Origin: Alphaproteobacteria bacterium
Lineage (GTDB): Bacteria; Pseudomonadota; Alphaproteobacteria; Acetobacterales; Acetobacteraceae
Reading direction: 5' to 3'
Assembly: GCA_017307285.1 (NCBI GenBank)
Contig: JAFKFI010000143.1
Span: 1 to 38,057, forward strand
DNA length: 38,057 nucleotides
The number at the start of each line of letters is the position of its first letter. The stretch's first letter is position 1. Shown in pieces: positions 1-7,567 of this stretch. The translations under genes were made by a program, and so were the position numbers. The notes beneath the pieces are model-generated. The model did not search any database and was not told the origin of the DNA. It saw nothing but the letters and a program-made list of their open reading frames with translations.

Positions 1-647
1 CCAGGCAACCAGACAAGATCGGACTGGGGATCGGGCGCTTCGTCCGCAAGCGGTGAGAACGGAATGATTTCGGCACCGGCCGCGCGCCAGCCTTCGAGCA
101 AATGCGGATAGACGAACGAGAAGGCGGCATCCCTCGCGAGAGCGATACGCTGCGCAGGCGGCTGGATCTTCGGACGCGCTCCTTGCGCCACCGATCCCGG
201 CACCGCGAGCTGGAGAAGCCTGCCGACGTCCACGTGCGTCTCTATGAAATCTGCCAACGCCTCAAGCCGGGCGTTGATCTCCGCCGTCTCCTCGGCCTGC
301 ACCAACCCCAAATGCCGCTCCGGCAGGACGACGTTGTTTTCCCGCGGCAAGGCCCCGACGACCGGAAGCCCGGCGGCCTCCAGCGCCTCCGACGCAAAAC
401 GGACATGACGCGGACTGCCCACCCGATTGAGGATGACACCGGCGATCGTCACGCCGTCTCGAAACCCTTGAAAACCACGAGCGGCGGCCGCGGCCGTTTG
501 CGATTGGCCGGAAACATCGAGCACGAGAATGACGGGCCAGCCCGTTTTCGCCGCGATATCGGCGCTGGCGCCGTTGCCCCAGGCCCCCGCTTTGGAAACG
601 CCGTCCCGATCTGATACTGGCCCAGCGTCATGCCCCCCCTGCCCGAT
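1..647 (-). pseudogene. cobB: cobB remnant: cobyrinate a,c-diamide synthase lacking its N-terminus, running off the left edge
   Basis: CobB/CbiA amidates the a and c side chains of (hydrogeno)byrinic acid in cobalamin synthesis, using ATP and glutamine. Reading the minus strand from about 605 down to 3 gives one open frame with family landmarks: DGVSKAGAWGNGASADIAA, then WPVILVLDVSGQSQTAAAAA, then ILNRVGSPRHVRFASEALEA, then FSPLADEAP near the edge, where the glutaminase domain should begin. The frame is open only back to a TAG at 650-648, and there is no ATG or GTG before the homology starts. About 100 N-terminal residues expected in the family, including the P-loop, are absent, and hrpB occupies that space on the plus strand. 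Other minus frames upstream show no CobB sequence, so this is not a simple frameshift. I infer a deletion that removed the start of cobB; an assembly join is the alternative. The 3' end lies outside the window. Confidence 0.72.
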
Positions 648-3056
648 CTACCAGTGACCGAAGCCCTGCCCGCATTGCGGGAGGCGCTCGGTGCCGGGAT
701 GAATGCTGTATTGGTCGCACCGCCCGGCGCGGGCAAGACCACGCTCGCCCCGCTGGCCCTTCTTAGCGAATCCTGGCGCGGCGAGCACCGGATACTGATG
801 CTGGAACCACGCCGCCTCGCGACCCGCGCCGCCGCCGCCCGCATGGCGGCGCTGCTCGGGGAACCCCCCGGCCAGACCGTCGGCTACCGGACCCGGCTGG
901 ACAGCGCCGGCTCACCTGCCACACGAATCGAGGTCGTCACGGAAGGGCTGCTGGTCCGCCGGCTCCAGTCCGACCCGGCACTCGACGGCGTGGCCGCGGT
1001 GATCCTCGACGAGGTGCATGAACGCTCGCTGGAATCCGATCTCGCACTCGCTCTGTGCCTCGACCTGCAACGCGTGCTGCGCCCGGATTTGCGGCTGCTT
1101 GCCATGTCCGCCACCGCGGACGGCGCGCGGCTCGCTGGGCTGATGCGCGCCACGGTGATCGAGAGCGCAGGGCGGATGTTCCCCGTGACGGTCCACCACG
1201 CACGCCGCGACATCTCCGGCCCGCGCGAGTTGCCCGACGCGCTCGCCCGTGCGGTGCGCGCGGCGCTCGCCGAGCACGAAGGAGACATTCTCGCCTTTCT
1301 GCCCGGAATGGGAGAGATCCGCCGCGCGCAGGCGGCGCTGGAAGGCTGCGGCGCCGTGGTCCTGCCATTGCACGGCGAACTCCCTCCCGCCGAGCAGGAG
1401 CGTGCGCTGCGTCCGGCTAAGGGGAGGCGCGTGGTGCTGGCGACCTCGATTGCCGAGACCTCGCTCACCGTGCCCGGCGTGCGGATCGTGGTCGATGGCG
1501 GCTGGCGGCGGGCACCGAGGCTCGATCCCTCGACCGGGCTTACGCGTCTGGCGACGCTGCGTATCAGCCGCGCCGCCGCCGAGCAGCGCGCCGGCCGATC
1601 GGGCAGGGAGGCGCCGGGGGTCGCGATCCGGCTATGGAGCGAGTCGCTGCATCGCGGGCTCGCCCCGCATGACCGGCCGGAAATCCTCGAGGCCGAGCTT
1701 TCCTCCCTAGCGCTCGACTGCGCCGCCTGGGGTGCGAGACCCGCCGACCTCCCGTTCCAGGACGCACCTCCAGCAGGCACCCTCGCCGCCGCATCGGCGT
1801 TGCTGGCCGAACTTGGGGCACTCGATGGCGACGGACGGATCACCGAAATCGGCCGCCGCATGGCGCAACTCGGCGCGCATCCGAGGCTCGCGGCAATGAT
1901 GCTGGCCGCGCAGGACGCCGGCGAGGCGGCACTCGCCGCGGATATCGCCGCGCTGCTGGAGGAACGAGACCCGCTGCGCTTCGGCCCCGAACCGCCCGCC
2001 GATATCGGTCTGCGCCTGGCGGCAATTGCCGACGGCGACGCGGCGGCCGACCGGGGCGCGCTCGGACGCATCCGACGCGCCGCCGGCCAATATCGGCGTC
2101 GGATGCGGCTGCCGGGCGACGCACGGGCATCCGGTGATCCGGGCCGGCTGCTCGCTGCCGGCTTCCCCGATCGGATCGCGCAGCTGCGCGGCGAGGCGGG
2201 CTCGTTCCGTCTCTCGGGCGGCGGCGGGGCACGGCTCTCGCGAGCCGACCGCCTGGCCAACACGCCGCTGCTCGCCATCGCCGCGCTCGAGATGAAATCC
2301 GCTGCGCGCATCCGCCTCGCCGCCCCGGTCGATCCCGACAACCTGCCTTCCGCCGTGACCGGCCGTATCACGGAGTCGGTCGAAACCGGCTTCGACGCAG
2401 TGGCCGGCGCTGTGCTGTCGCGTCGCCGTCGCCGACTCGGCGCCCTGGTGCTCAGCGATCGCACCGAACCCGCCGACCCAGCCGACACCGCCACGTCCCT
2501 GGCCCGCGCCGCCGCCGCCGATGGCTTGAGGGCGTTGAACTGGACAGAGGCGGCACGCCGGTTCCAGGCGCGCGTCGCCCTGCTCCGCAAGCTGGAGCCG
2601 GACGGTTGGCCCGACCTGTCGGATGTCGCACTCGCGGCCTCGGCACCGGACTGGCTTACTCCGCACCTGCACGGCATGACCCGCCTGGCCGACGTCGCCA
2701 GCCTCGACCTGCACGGGATCTTGCGCGGAATGCTGCCCTGGGCTCTGGCCGCGCGGCTCGATCGCGAGCTGCCGACCCACCTCGAGCTGACCGGCGGTCG
2801 CGCGGTAATCGACTATACGCAACCCGTGCCCATCGCTGCCGCGCGGGCGCAAGCGTTCTACGGGATGCGCGCTACGCCGCAGCTCGCCGGCGGCCGCGTG
2901 CCGCTCCAGCTCGCCCTGCTCTCCCCGGCCGGGCGCCCGGCGGCAATCACCGCGGACCTGGCGGGGTTCTGGCGCGGCGCCTGGGCCGAAGTACGCAAGG
3001 AGATGCGCGGACGCTATCCCAAGCACCGCTGGCCGGAGGATGGCGCCGAACGATGA
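630..3056 (+). CDS. hrpB: ATP-dependent helicase HrpB
   Basis: DEAH-family RNA/DNA helicase of the HrpB type, cytoplasmic, of poorly defined role in bacteria. The 808 residues are near the usual length. Visible motifs are Walker A GAGKTT (33-38), DEVH (127-130), motif III SATA (160-163), and motif VI QRAGRSGR (319-326). The C-terminal third is the HrpB-specific region, ending in a conserved FWRGAWAEVRKEMRGRYPKH stretch that closes the protein as expected. The ATG at 630 gives the family's normal opening (a short leader, then VAPPGAGKTT). No clear Shine-Dalgarno sequence precedes it, and the upstream DNA is the truncated cobB on the other strand, so its native promoter region may have been altered by the same event. 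The long minus-strand reading frames inside it are GC-driven shadows. Confidence 0.95.
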   Translation: MPPLPDLPVTEALPALREALGAGMNAVLVAPPGAGKTTLAPLALLSESWRGEHRILMLEPRRLATRAAAARMAALLGEPPGQTVGYRTRLDSAGSPATRIEVVTEGLLVRRLQSDPALDGVAAVILDEVHERSLESDLALALCLDLQRVLRPDLRLLAMSATADGARLAGLMRATVIESAGRMFPVTVHHARRDISGPRELPDALARAVRAALAEHEGDILAFLPGMGEIRRAQAALEGCGAVVLPLHGELPPAEQERALRPAKGRRVVLATSIAETSLTVPGVRIVVDGGWRRAPRLDPSTGLTRLATLRISRAAAEQRAGRSGREAPGVAIRLWSESLHRGLAPHDRPEILEAELSSLALDCAAWGARPADLPFQDAPPAGTLAAASALLAELGALDGDGRITEIGRRMAQLGAHPRLAAMMLAAQDAGEAALAADIAALLEERDPLRFGPEPPADIGLRLAAIADGDAAADRGALGRIRRAAGQYRRRMRLPGDARASGDPGRLLAAGFPDRIAQLRGEAGSFRLSGGGGARLSRADRLANTPLLAIAALEMKSAARIRLAAPVDPDNLPSAVTGRITESVETGFDAVAGAVLSRRRRRLGALVLSDRTEPADPADTATSLARAAAADGLRALNWTEAARRFQARVALLRKLEPDGWPDLSDVALAASAPDWLTPHLHGMTRLADVASLDLHGILRGMLPWALAARLDRELPTHLELTGGRAVIDYTQPVPIAAARAQAFYGMRATPQLAGGRVPLQLALLSPAGRPAAITADLAGFWRGAWAEVRKEMRGRYPKHRWPEDGAER

Positions 3057-3144
3057 GCTTGTTGCGTTCGCGCCTAAATGCCATTTCGTGCGTAGAGTTA
3101 TCCGGCGTCGCGTTTCAGCACCCATACGGGGAGATCATTCGCCC

Positions 3145-4242
3145 ATGATTGCCGTTCGGCCGACCCGCTGGGGTCGTGCAAGGCCGCTCATTCTGGTGGT
3201 CGCACTGCTCGTTTCGGCCTGCGCTCCGGACTCGGCGATCTCCGCGTCCTCCCGCGATGTGCTGCTCCCGAGCTTCGCCCCGCTGGTACGAAAGGTGCTG
3301 CCGTCGGTGGTGAACATCGCCGTCACCGAGGTCGTGTCGGGCGGCGACATCCTCTCCCAGCTGCCCCCCGAGCTACGCGGCACCCCGTTCGAGCGGCAGT
3401 TCCGCGAGCGGTTCCGGAATCGGAAGGAACAGATGCAGGGCGCCGGCTCCGGCGTCATCATCGACCCCTCCGGCATCATCGTCACCAACAACCACGTGGT
3501 CGGACACGCCGACAAGATCGTCGTCTCGCTCTCCGACGGCACCGAGCTGCCGGCCCGCGTCGTCGGGGTGGACGAGCTGACCGACATCGCGGTCATCAAG
3601 GTGGATTCGAAGCGCACGCTGCCGGCGGTGAACTGGGGCGACAGCCATACGGTCGAAGCGGGCGACTGGATCCTCGCGGCGGGCAATCCGTTCGGTCTGG
3701 GCGGCTCGGTCACGGTCGGCATCGTCTCGGCGCGCGGACGCGACATCGGCGCGGGTCCGTTTGACGATTTCCTGCAGCTCGACGCGCCGATCAACCCGGG
3801 CAACTCGGGCGGCCCGACATTCAACATGAGCGGTGAGGTCATCGGCATCAACACGGCGATCGTCTCGCCCTCCGGAGGCTCGGTCGGCATCGGCTTCGCG
3901 ATCCCGAGCGAGGTTGCGCAGCCGATCGTGGAGCGCCTGCGCAACGGCGGCCATGTCGATCGCGGCTGGCTCGGCGTCTCGGTGCAGGATCAGCCGAACG
4001 GCGGCGGCGGTGTCGCGATCGCCGGGGTGGAGCGCGCCGGCCCTGCGGCCAAGGCGGGCGTCCGCACCGGCGACGTGGTGACGGCGGTGAACGGCGCCCG
4101 GGTGGACAGCGCGCGCAGCCTGATCCGCGCCGTGGCCGCCACGCCACCCGGCAACAGCGTGCGGTTGACGCTGCGGCGGCAAGGGCGGGACATGGACGTG
4201 CCGGTGACAGTCGGACGGCGCCCGGCCGAGTCGTCGGGCTAA
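3145..4242 (+). CDS. HtrA/DegP-type trypsin-like serine protease, predicted lipoprotein
   Basis: Periplasmic quality-control protease of the HtrA (S1C) family, 365 residues. The ATG at 3145 is preferred over an in-frame start at 3040, because 3145 follows a purine-rich GGGGAGAT and begins a proper export signal: basic RPTRWGRARP, a hydrophobic core and a lipobox LVSAC with Cys26. The product is therefore predicted to be a lipid-anchored protease rather than a free periplasmic one. The catalytic triad is visible as His117 (TNNHVVG), Asp147 (LTDIAV) and Ser221 (NPGNSGGP). A single PDZ domain follows (about residues 265-355), fewer than the two of E. coli DegP, so the arrangement is DegS-like apart from the lipid anchor. 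Fifteen bases separate it from a response regulator and its kinase, which suggests a co-transcribed envelope-stress unit. Confidence 0.92.
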   Translation: MIAVRPTRWGRARPLILVVALLVSACAPDSAISASSRDVLLPSFAPLVRKVLPSVVNIAVTEVVSGGDILSQLPPELRGTPFERQFRERFRNRKEQMQGAGSGVIIDPSGIIVTNNHVVGHADKIVVSLSDGTELPARVVGVDELTDIAVIKVDSKRTLPAVNWGDSHTVEAGDWILAAGNPFGLGGSVTVGIVSARGRDIGAGPFDDFLQLDAPINPGNSGGPTFNMSGEVIGINTAIVSPSGGSVGIGFAIPSEVAQPIVERLRNGGHVDRGWLGVSVQDQPNGGGGVAIAGVERAGPAAKAGVRTGDVVTAVNGARVDSARSLIRAVAATPPGNSVRLTLRRQGRDMDVPVTVGRRPAESSG

Positions 4243-4257
4243 CGGGGAGGAGACGCT

Positions 4258-4941
4258 ATGCGCATCCTGGTGGTGGAGGACGACAAGGACGTCGCAGGCT
4301 TCGTGGTTCGCGGGCTGAAGGAGGCCGGCCACCTCGTCGAGCACGCCGATAACGGCCGCGACGGCCTGTTCATGGCGGCCAGCGAGAATTTCGACGCGGT
4401 GATCCTCGACCGCATGCTGCCCGGCGGCATAGACGGGCTGCGCCTGCTGGAGACCTTGCGCGGCCAGAAGAACACCGTCCCGGTGCTCTTCCTCTCCGCC
4501 CTCGCCGAGGTCGACGACCGGGTACGCGGGCTCAAGGCGGGCGGCGACGACTATCTGACTAAGCCATTTGCCTTCGCCGAGTTGCTGGCGCGTGTGGAGG
4601 CACTGGCGCGGCGCGGCAAGGGCGATGCGCCGGTCACGCGGCTGCTGGTGGCCGACCTCGAACTCGATCTGCTTTCCCGCCAGGTGCGGCGGGCCGGGCA
4701 GAAGATCGACCTGCAACCACGCGAGTTCCGCCTGTTGGAGTACCTTATGCGCCACGCCGGCCAGGTGGTGACGCGTACCATGCTGCTCGAAGGCGTGTGG
4801 GACTACCACTTCGACCCGCAGACCAACGTGATCGACGTGCATGTCTCGCGCCTGCGCCAGAAGGTGGACAAACCGTTTCCCTCCCCGCTGATTCACACCA
4901 TCCGCAACGCCGGCTACATGCTGCGGGCCGACCCGGCATGA
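4258..4941 (+). CDS. OmpR-family two-component response regulator
   Basis: DNA-binding response regulator of 227 residues. The receiver domain (1-118) has the acidic pair EDD (7-9), phosphoacceptor Asp51 in VILDRMLPGG, Ser80 at the switch position and Lys102 in YLTKPF. The C-terminal winged helix (about 130-225) ends with the HVSRLRQKVD and IHTIRNAGYMLR signatures of the OmpR/PhoB family. A strong Shine-Dalgarno GGGGAGGAG lies six to seven bases before the ATG. It sits between the protease gene and a histidine kinase on the same strand, so the cognate kinase is almost certainly the next gene and the protease is a plausible target. The signal is not evident from the sequence. Confidence 0.95.
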   Translation: MRILVVEDDKDVAGFVVRGLKEAGHLVEHADNGRDGLFMAASENFDAVILDRMLPGGIDGLRLLETLRGQKNTVPVLFLSALAEVDDRVRGLKAGGDDYLTKPFAFAELLARVEALARRGKGDAPVTRLLVADLELDLLSRQVRRAGQKIDLQPREFRLLEYLMRHAGQVVTRTMLLEGVWDYHFDPQTNVIDVHVSRLRQKVDKPFPSPLIHTIRNAGYMLRADPA

Positions 4942-4963
4942 CCACCCGCGGGAGCCGCCCTGC

Positions 4964-6439
4964 TTGACCGGCCCGGGGGTCAAAGCGGCCCCCGAAATGG
5001 GGCGGCAGCGTCCGACCCTGTGGCGCAGGCTGACCGGCCGAGGCTCCGATCGCCCCCTGCGCTTGCTGCGCTCCGCCAGCATCCGCTTCGCGGCGGTCTA
5101 TGCGGTGCTGCTGGCACTTAGCGGCTTCGCCCTCGCATTATTCCTCTGGTACGAGACCGCGGGCCTGCTCGACCGGCAGACGGAGGCGGCGATCCGCGCC
5201 GATGCCCAGGGGCTGTCCGAACGGTGGGAGGAAGGTGGGCTGCCGGCTCTGGTTATGACGATCGACGACCGGCTGGCACAAAACGTCGACGACGACGCTA
5301 TCTACCTGCTGGTCGACAGCCAGCTCCGGCGCATCGCCGGCAATCTGCAACGCTGGCCGCAGGGCGTCACGGCAACGAACGCCTGGTACGAGTTGCCGGT
5401 GCAGCGGGCGGGCATCCGCTCGCTCGCCCGGGTGCAGCGCTTCGACCTGCTTGGCGGCTTCCATCTGCTGGTCGGCCGGGACGTCCGGGTGCGCGCGCAA
5501 CTGCGCAACCTGCTGACCGACGCCATGCTGTGGGCCTTGGTCATCGTGGTCGCGATGGCGAGCGGGGGCGCACTCGTGGTGCGCGGCCTGTTCCGCCGCA
5601 CGCTGGCCAATATCTCCCACACCTCAGCGGCGATCGCGGCCGGCGATCTTGGCCAACGGGTGAAGCTATCCGGCCGAGGGGACGAGTTCGACCAGCTGGC
5701 CGAGACGATCAACGACATGCTGGAGCGGATCGGCCGGCTGATGGACGGCGTTCGCCAGGTGTCCAACGCCATCGCCCACGATCTGCGCACGCCGATCACC
5801 CGGGCGCGGACCCGGCTCGAGGATGCTGCCTTGCACGCCGGTTCCGAGGCCGAGTTGCGCGCCGCGATCGAGCGCGCGATCGCCGATCTCGACGGCATCG
5901 TCGCGGTCTTCCAGGCGCTGCTGCGAATCACCGAAATCGAGGCCGGATCGCGCCGTTCTGCCTTCACGGCGTTCGATCTGGCGCCCGTGCTCGCCGACGT
6001 GGGCGAGCTCTATGCCGCAGTCGCCGAGGAGCGTGGAATCCAGGTGGCGGTCGAATCCCCTCCGCAGCTGCCGGCCTATGGCGACCGTGAGCTCATCCAG
6101 CAGGCGATCGCCAACTTGCTGGACAACGCGGTGAAGTTTTCGCCCAGGGGAGGTCGGGTGACGGTTTCCGGGGCGGCTTCAGGGGGCGGCGTCATAATCC
6201 GCGTTCGCGATCAAGGCCCAGGCATTCCGCCCGACGAGCTCTCGCGGGCCGGCGAGCGCTTCTTCCGAGGCGAGGACGCGCGCAGCACGCCGGGGTCCGG
6301 GCTCGGCCTCGCGCTGGTGCAAGCGGTCGCCCATCTGCACGGCGGGACGCTGCGGCTCGATGACGCGGCCCCCGGTCTCGCCGCCGTGCTGCTGCTGCCT
6401 ATGGCTCAGCCGTTGGACCCAGCCGGGCCCGGGACGTAA
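4964..6439 (+). CDS. Sensor histidine kinase with HAMP domain
   Basis: Membrane sensor kinase of 491 residues, partner of the preceding regulator. The order is: basic cytoplasmic lead (1-40), transmembrane segment 1 (about 42-63), a periplasmic sensor region of about 120 residues, transmembrane segment 2 (about 187-207), HAMP (about 208-260), HisKA with phosphoacceptor His272 in AIAHDLRTPITR, then the ATPase domain with N-box NLLDN (Asn388), G1 DQGPGIP and G2 GSGLGLAL. The first in-frame start is TTG at 4964, with GGGAG nine bases upstream; an ATG at 4997 would shorten the cytoplasmic lead by 11 residues and has no better ribosome site. The sensor region has no named domain that I recognise. 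The gap from the regulator stop is 22 bases. Confidence 0.93.
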   Translation: MTGPGVKAAPEMGRQRPTLWRRLTGRGSDRPLRLLRSASIRFAAVYAVLLALSGFALALFLWYETAGLLDRQTEAAIRADAQGLSERWEEGGLPALVMTIDDRLAQNVDDDAIYLLVDSQLRRIAGNLQRWPQGVTATNAWYELPVQRAGIRSLARVQRFDLLGGFHLLVGRDVRVRAQLRNLLTDAMLWALVIVVAMASGGALVVRGLFRRTLANISHTSAAIAAGDLGQRVKLSGRGDEFDQLAETINDMLERIGRLMDGVRQVSNAIAHDLRTPITRARTRLEDAALHAGSEAELRAAIERAIADLDGIVAVFQALLRITEIEAGSRRSAFTAFDLAPVLADVGELYAAVAEERGIQVAVESPPQLPAYGDRELIQQAIANLLDNAVKFSPRGGRVTVSGAASGGGVIIRVRDQGPGIPPDELSRAGERFFRGEDARSTPGSGLGLALVQAVAHLHGGTLRLDDAAPGLAAVLLLPMAQPLDPAGPGT

Positions 6440-6496
6440 CCTCGGTTTCATGCGGGGAACACGGCAGCGTCAGGCGCGGCAAAGCAGAGTTGTGTG

Positions 6497-6799
6497 ATGA
6501 ACGCGATGGCGCGCGCGGCCAGCTTGGCCCTCCTCGGCTCCTGTGTGGCCCTGGGTCCGCTCGGGATGCCCCTCGTCAACGGGCAGACCCCGATCGAGCA
6601 GGTCACGACTGATACTCCGGAATACTGCTTGCACCTGCTGCAGCGCCTCCGCCAGATCGAGCAGAATCGGCCGCCGCCGAAAGACGTCTCGTATCTCTCC
6701 GACGAGGGCAAGCTGATGTGCGACCACGGCCAAATCCGCGCCGGCATCACCCGCCTGCGCCGGGCCATGCAGATCATGCTGGCACCCACCGAGAAGTAG
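6497..6799 (+). CDS. Small exported protein of unknown function
   Basis: A 100-residue protein (101 if a GTG one codon earlier is used) that I do not recognise. It opens with an apparent signal sequence (MNAMARAASLALLGSCVALG), with possible cleavage around residue 30. The mature part is hydrophilic and mostly helical in appearance, with two cysteines (in EYCLHLL and KLMCDHG) spaced to allow a disulfide, and a run of basic residues near the end (RAGITRLRRAMQ). It lies 57 bases after the kinase on the same strand and may be the last gene of the protease-regulator-kinase unit, where a small periplasmic protein could serve as an accessory or target. Coding is likely from the export signal and from its isolated, non-overlapping position. 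Confidence 0.6.
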   Translation: MNAMARAASLALLGSCVALGPLGMPLVNGQTPIEQVTTDTPEYCLHLLQRLRQIEQNRPPPKDVSYLSDEGKLMCDHGQIRAGITRLRRAMQIMLAPTEK

Positions 6800-6844
6800 T
6801 CCGGCTCCGCCGGTGCCGCTGACGCGCACGCCCTTTCCCGCCAG

Positions 6845-7567
6845 CTACTCCCGCCGGAACGTCACCACCAGCACGTCGCGATACGCCGGGCGAGCGGGGT
6901 CGACTGGTTCGACCGGTGTTACGCCGTGGAACACCCGGTTGTCGTCGACCAGCGCGGCGTCGAGCGGCTCGGTGAGGGTGAAGCTGCCGAGCTTGTGGCC
7001 GGCGAGATCGTGGATGCTGGTCTCGCCGCTCCGCACGTTCTCGCGCCGCACGAGCAGCACCAGCACCTGGTCCACGCCGTCGCGGTGCATTCCCTCGGGA
7101 GTCGGCCTGCCTACCTCTCCCGGCCGGGCCTCGATGCGGAACTGATGCACCTCGATGTGCCAGACGGTCACATCGGTCAGCGCATCGAACAGCTCGCGGC
7201 AGGCCCGCAGGATCGCGCTCATCGTCGCACCCGCGCCAATCTCCGGCAGCACCGGTTGGAACCAGCGTTCGACGCCGCCATTTAGCGTGTTGTAGTCGCG
7301 GCTCTGATAATGCGGCTGGTGCGGCTTGCGGCGGATCGCGTCCGAGCCCGGCGTCATGGCGAACGCCGCATGCCGCCGCTTCCGATACCGCCCGCCGTCC
7401 GCCATGTAGGTATCGAGGCCGAGATCGTCCCAACTCGCCGCGAAGGCGTCCCAGTCGGCTGTGCCGCCATGCTCATCGAGCACGGCGCGCATCTCGGGTG
7501 CGTGGACGTGGGCGAAGCCCTCGCGCGCAATGCCGGCGGCGAGGGTATCCATCGACTTGCTGCTCAT
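6845..7567 (-). CDS. 2-oxoglutarate/Fe(II)-dependent dioxygenase (amino-acid hydroxylase-like)
   Basis: A 240-residue protein that resembles the 2OG-Fe dioxygenase family containing bacterial free-amino-acid hydroxylases such as isoleucine 4-hydroxylase. The iron site is visible: His161 and Asp163 in GMHRDGVDQ, and the distal His214 in RVFHGVTPV; Arg230 in YRDVLVVTFRR fits the 2-oxoglutarate anchor. The central YNTLNGGVERWFQP and WHIEVHQFRI segments are typical of the family. The ATG overlaps the stop of the upstream MscS gene by four bases (ATGA), which implies translational coupling. The substrate cannot be read from the sequence: a free amino acid is the best guess from family knowledge, and a peptide or antibiotic precursor cannot be excluded. 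Confidence 0.85.
   Translation of the reverse strand: MSSKSMDTLAAGIAREGFAHVHAPEMRAVLDEHGGTADWDAFAASWDDLGLDTYMADGGRYRKRRHAAFAMTPGSDAIRRKPHQPHYQSRDYNTLNGGVERWFQPVLPEIGAGATMSAILRACRELFDALTDVTVWHIEVHQFRIEARPGEVGRPTPEGMHRDGVDQVLVLLVRRENVRSGETSIHDLAGHKLGSFTLTEPLDAALVDDNRVFHGVTPVEPVDPARPAYRDVLVVTFRRE

Noticed and set aside
884-3125. Long minus-strand open frames (597 and 472 codons) opposite hrpB
   Set aside because: Composition is the Arg/Ala/Ser-rich pattern of antisense frames in GC-rich genes, with no domain motifs; hrpB itself is unmistakable.
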